Below are positions 63,346 to 64,000 of a stretch of 64,000 bases of DNA, piece after piece. Position numbers and translations under genes: made by a program. Source of the stretch: Nemertoderma westbladi (lineage: Eukaryota; Xenacoelomorpha; Nemertodermatida; Nemertodermatidae); assembly GCA_032718475.1 (NCBI GenBank), contig JAUCBJ010000359.1:1-64000 (forward strand), written 5' to 3'. A model generated the notes under the pieces. The model did no database searches. It was not told where the DNA came from and saw only the letters and a program-made list of their open reading frames with translations. How positions within the stretch are numbered: the first letter of the stretch is position 1; the number at the start of each line of letters is the position of its first letter.

Positions 63346-63378
63346 CGACCCTTTTGCTAACTCAGTAATCAGACAGTC
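63346..63378. other. Right array junction and short leader
   Basis: The array breaks off inside a unit (…CCTATAAT then CGACCCTTTTGC). An in-frame TAA at 63358-63360 precedes the ATG at 63379 by six codons. No target-site duplication or terminal repeat could be recognised in this short stretch. Confidence 0.6.
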
Positions 63379-64000
63379 ATGAGCCAGTCACAATCAGTAG
63401 TTAATAGGCATGTGTCCGGTCCTAATGCGGGTACCGGTGCAGGAGAACCCAGTAACAGGCGTGAGAGTTCTGGTAATACCACACCGGTTATTTCTGATAA
63501 CTTATTGGATGCAAATATGTGTAGACCCGACGGTGGCAATGTTATGGACACCAGTAGTACAGATGGTACCGGCCTCGAGAATTGTTTAACCAACTCCTCC
63601 TGGGCCGGGTCAACTCCAGGTGAACCGGTACCGGTAGTTGTAAATACGTGTTTGTCTTTTGCACTGCAATGTTTTTCTAATTCAGTATTTGGAATCGGTA
63701 GTACTGCCTGCCTGAAGCGTTTCTCTCCTGAGCAGATTTGGGCATCCAAGGTTCTATTATTTAACAAGTGTCTGGGATCAAGTTCGGACTTGATCAATAG
63801 GCGAGATACTGCTGAACGTTCAGCTGCAGAAGCTAATGTCAAAGACATATGGGATAAGATTCGCGATCTCGATCGAGCGGGTAAGTTACCCCTAATAGCG
63901 GTGGATGCATTGGATGCTTTATCGCTTCCATCGTTTCCGATTACGAATGATTCAGATAGTGTAAATCAGGCAGATCAGTCAGCGGGTTTCTCTATGATTG
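63379..64000 (+). CDS. Unidentified open reading frame, 3' end outside window
   Basis: A plus-strand frame of 207 codons runs from ATG 63379 to the window end without a stop, with an in-frame TAA only six codons before the ATG. Residues 1-90 are rich in Ser, Thr, Asn, Gly and Pro and look disordered. Residues about 91-185 look more folded, with LSFALQCFSNSVFGIG, FSPEQIWASKVLLFNKC and a charged helix-like stretch DIWDKIRDLDRAGKLP. It is less AT-rich than the array and introns. I do not recognise the family. A retroelement ORF1/gag-like protein inserted antisense to the LDLa gene is possible, as is an exon of an unrelated gene. A 159-codon minus-strand frame over 63369-63848 overlaps it and cannot be excluded, but is shorter. 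Confidence 0.5.
   Translation, partial: MSQSQSVVNRHVSGPNAGTGAGEPSNRRESSGNTTPVISDNLLDANMCRPDGGNVMDTSSTDGTGLENCLTNSSWAGSTPGEPVPVVVNTCLSFALQCFSNSVFGIGSTACLKRFSPEQIWASKVLLFNKCLGSSSDLINRRDTAERSAAEANVKDIWDKIRDLDRAGKLPLIAVDALDALSLPSFPITNDSDSVNQADQSAGFSMI

Noticed and set aside
63369-63848. 159-codon minus-strand frame
   Set aside because: It overlaps the longer plus-strand frame that remains open to the window end; no recognisable motif. Kept only as a lower-ranked alternative.

Overview
The window is eukaryotic and most likely from a metazoan. It holds a spliced minus-strand gene with GT-AG introns, LDL-receptor class A (LDLa) modules, a degenerate tRNA-derived SINE and a very large tandem array. 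The AT-rich introns, SINE and LDLa gene would suit an invertebrate, but the sequence does not fix a phylum. There are no bacterial-style operons, rRNA genes or CRISPR arrays.

Layout. (1) Positions 1-2792 hold five consecutive internal exons of a minus-strand gene for a cysteine-rich protein with four LDLa modules (exons 2640-2792, 1971-2087, 1327-1526, 592-734, 289-443, in transcription order). All four exon junctions agree in phase. The introns contain a 15-bp minisatellite (822-956), a SINE-like relic (about 1738-1810) and small hairpins. (2) Positions 2777-63345 are one uninterrupted array of about 60.5 kb with a 38-bp basic unit. It has 36-, 37- and 67-bp variant classes and many nested higher-order duplications. 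(3) Positions 63346-64000 return abruptly to complex sequence of more balanced base composition, with a plus-strand reading frame (63379 to the window end) of unknown identity.

The main observation is where the array starts. Its first unit overlaps the first 16 bases of the exon at 2640-2792 and includes that exon's 3' splice site. Read in the gene's sense, the basic unit contains a TACTAAT branch-point-like motif followed 16 nt later by TTGCCATTATAG|GTAGCG (or ...ACAG|GTAGCG), the same sequence that forms the real acceptor. The array therefore looks like a splice-acceptor/exon boundary amplified into the intron (or an array that supplied the exon's edge). It gives roughly 1,500 acceptor-like sites, many with the AG|GT juxtaposition seen in recursive splice sites. 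Whether any are used is inference.

The array has internal geography. Units of 36 bp that have lost the AG|GT lie only at 3.16-36.3 kb. A 38-bp-dominated zone with a perfect 804-bp core lies at 36.3-45.3 kb. A 67-bp composite unit (37 + 30 bp) dominates 48.1-59.7 kb. Higher-order blocks with offsets of 454, 917, 1470-1590, 2298-2482 and 3542 bp, plus long-range copies at 11.3, 12.7 and 19.6 kb, point to recent, repeated segmental duplication.
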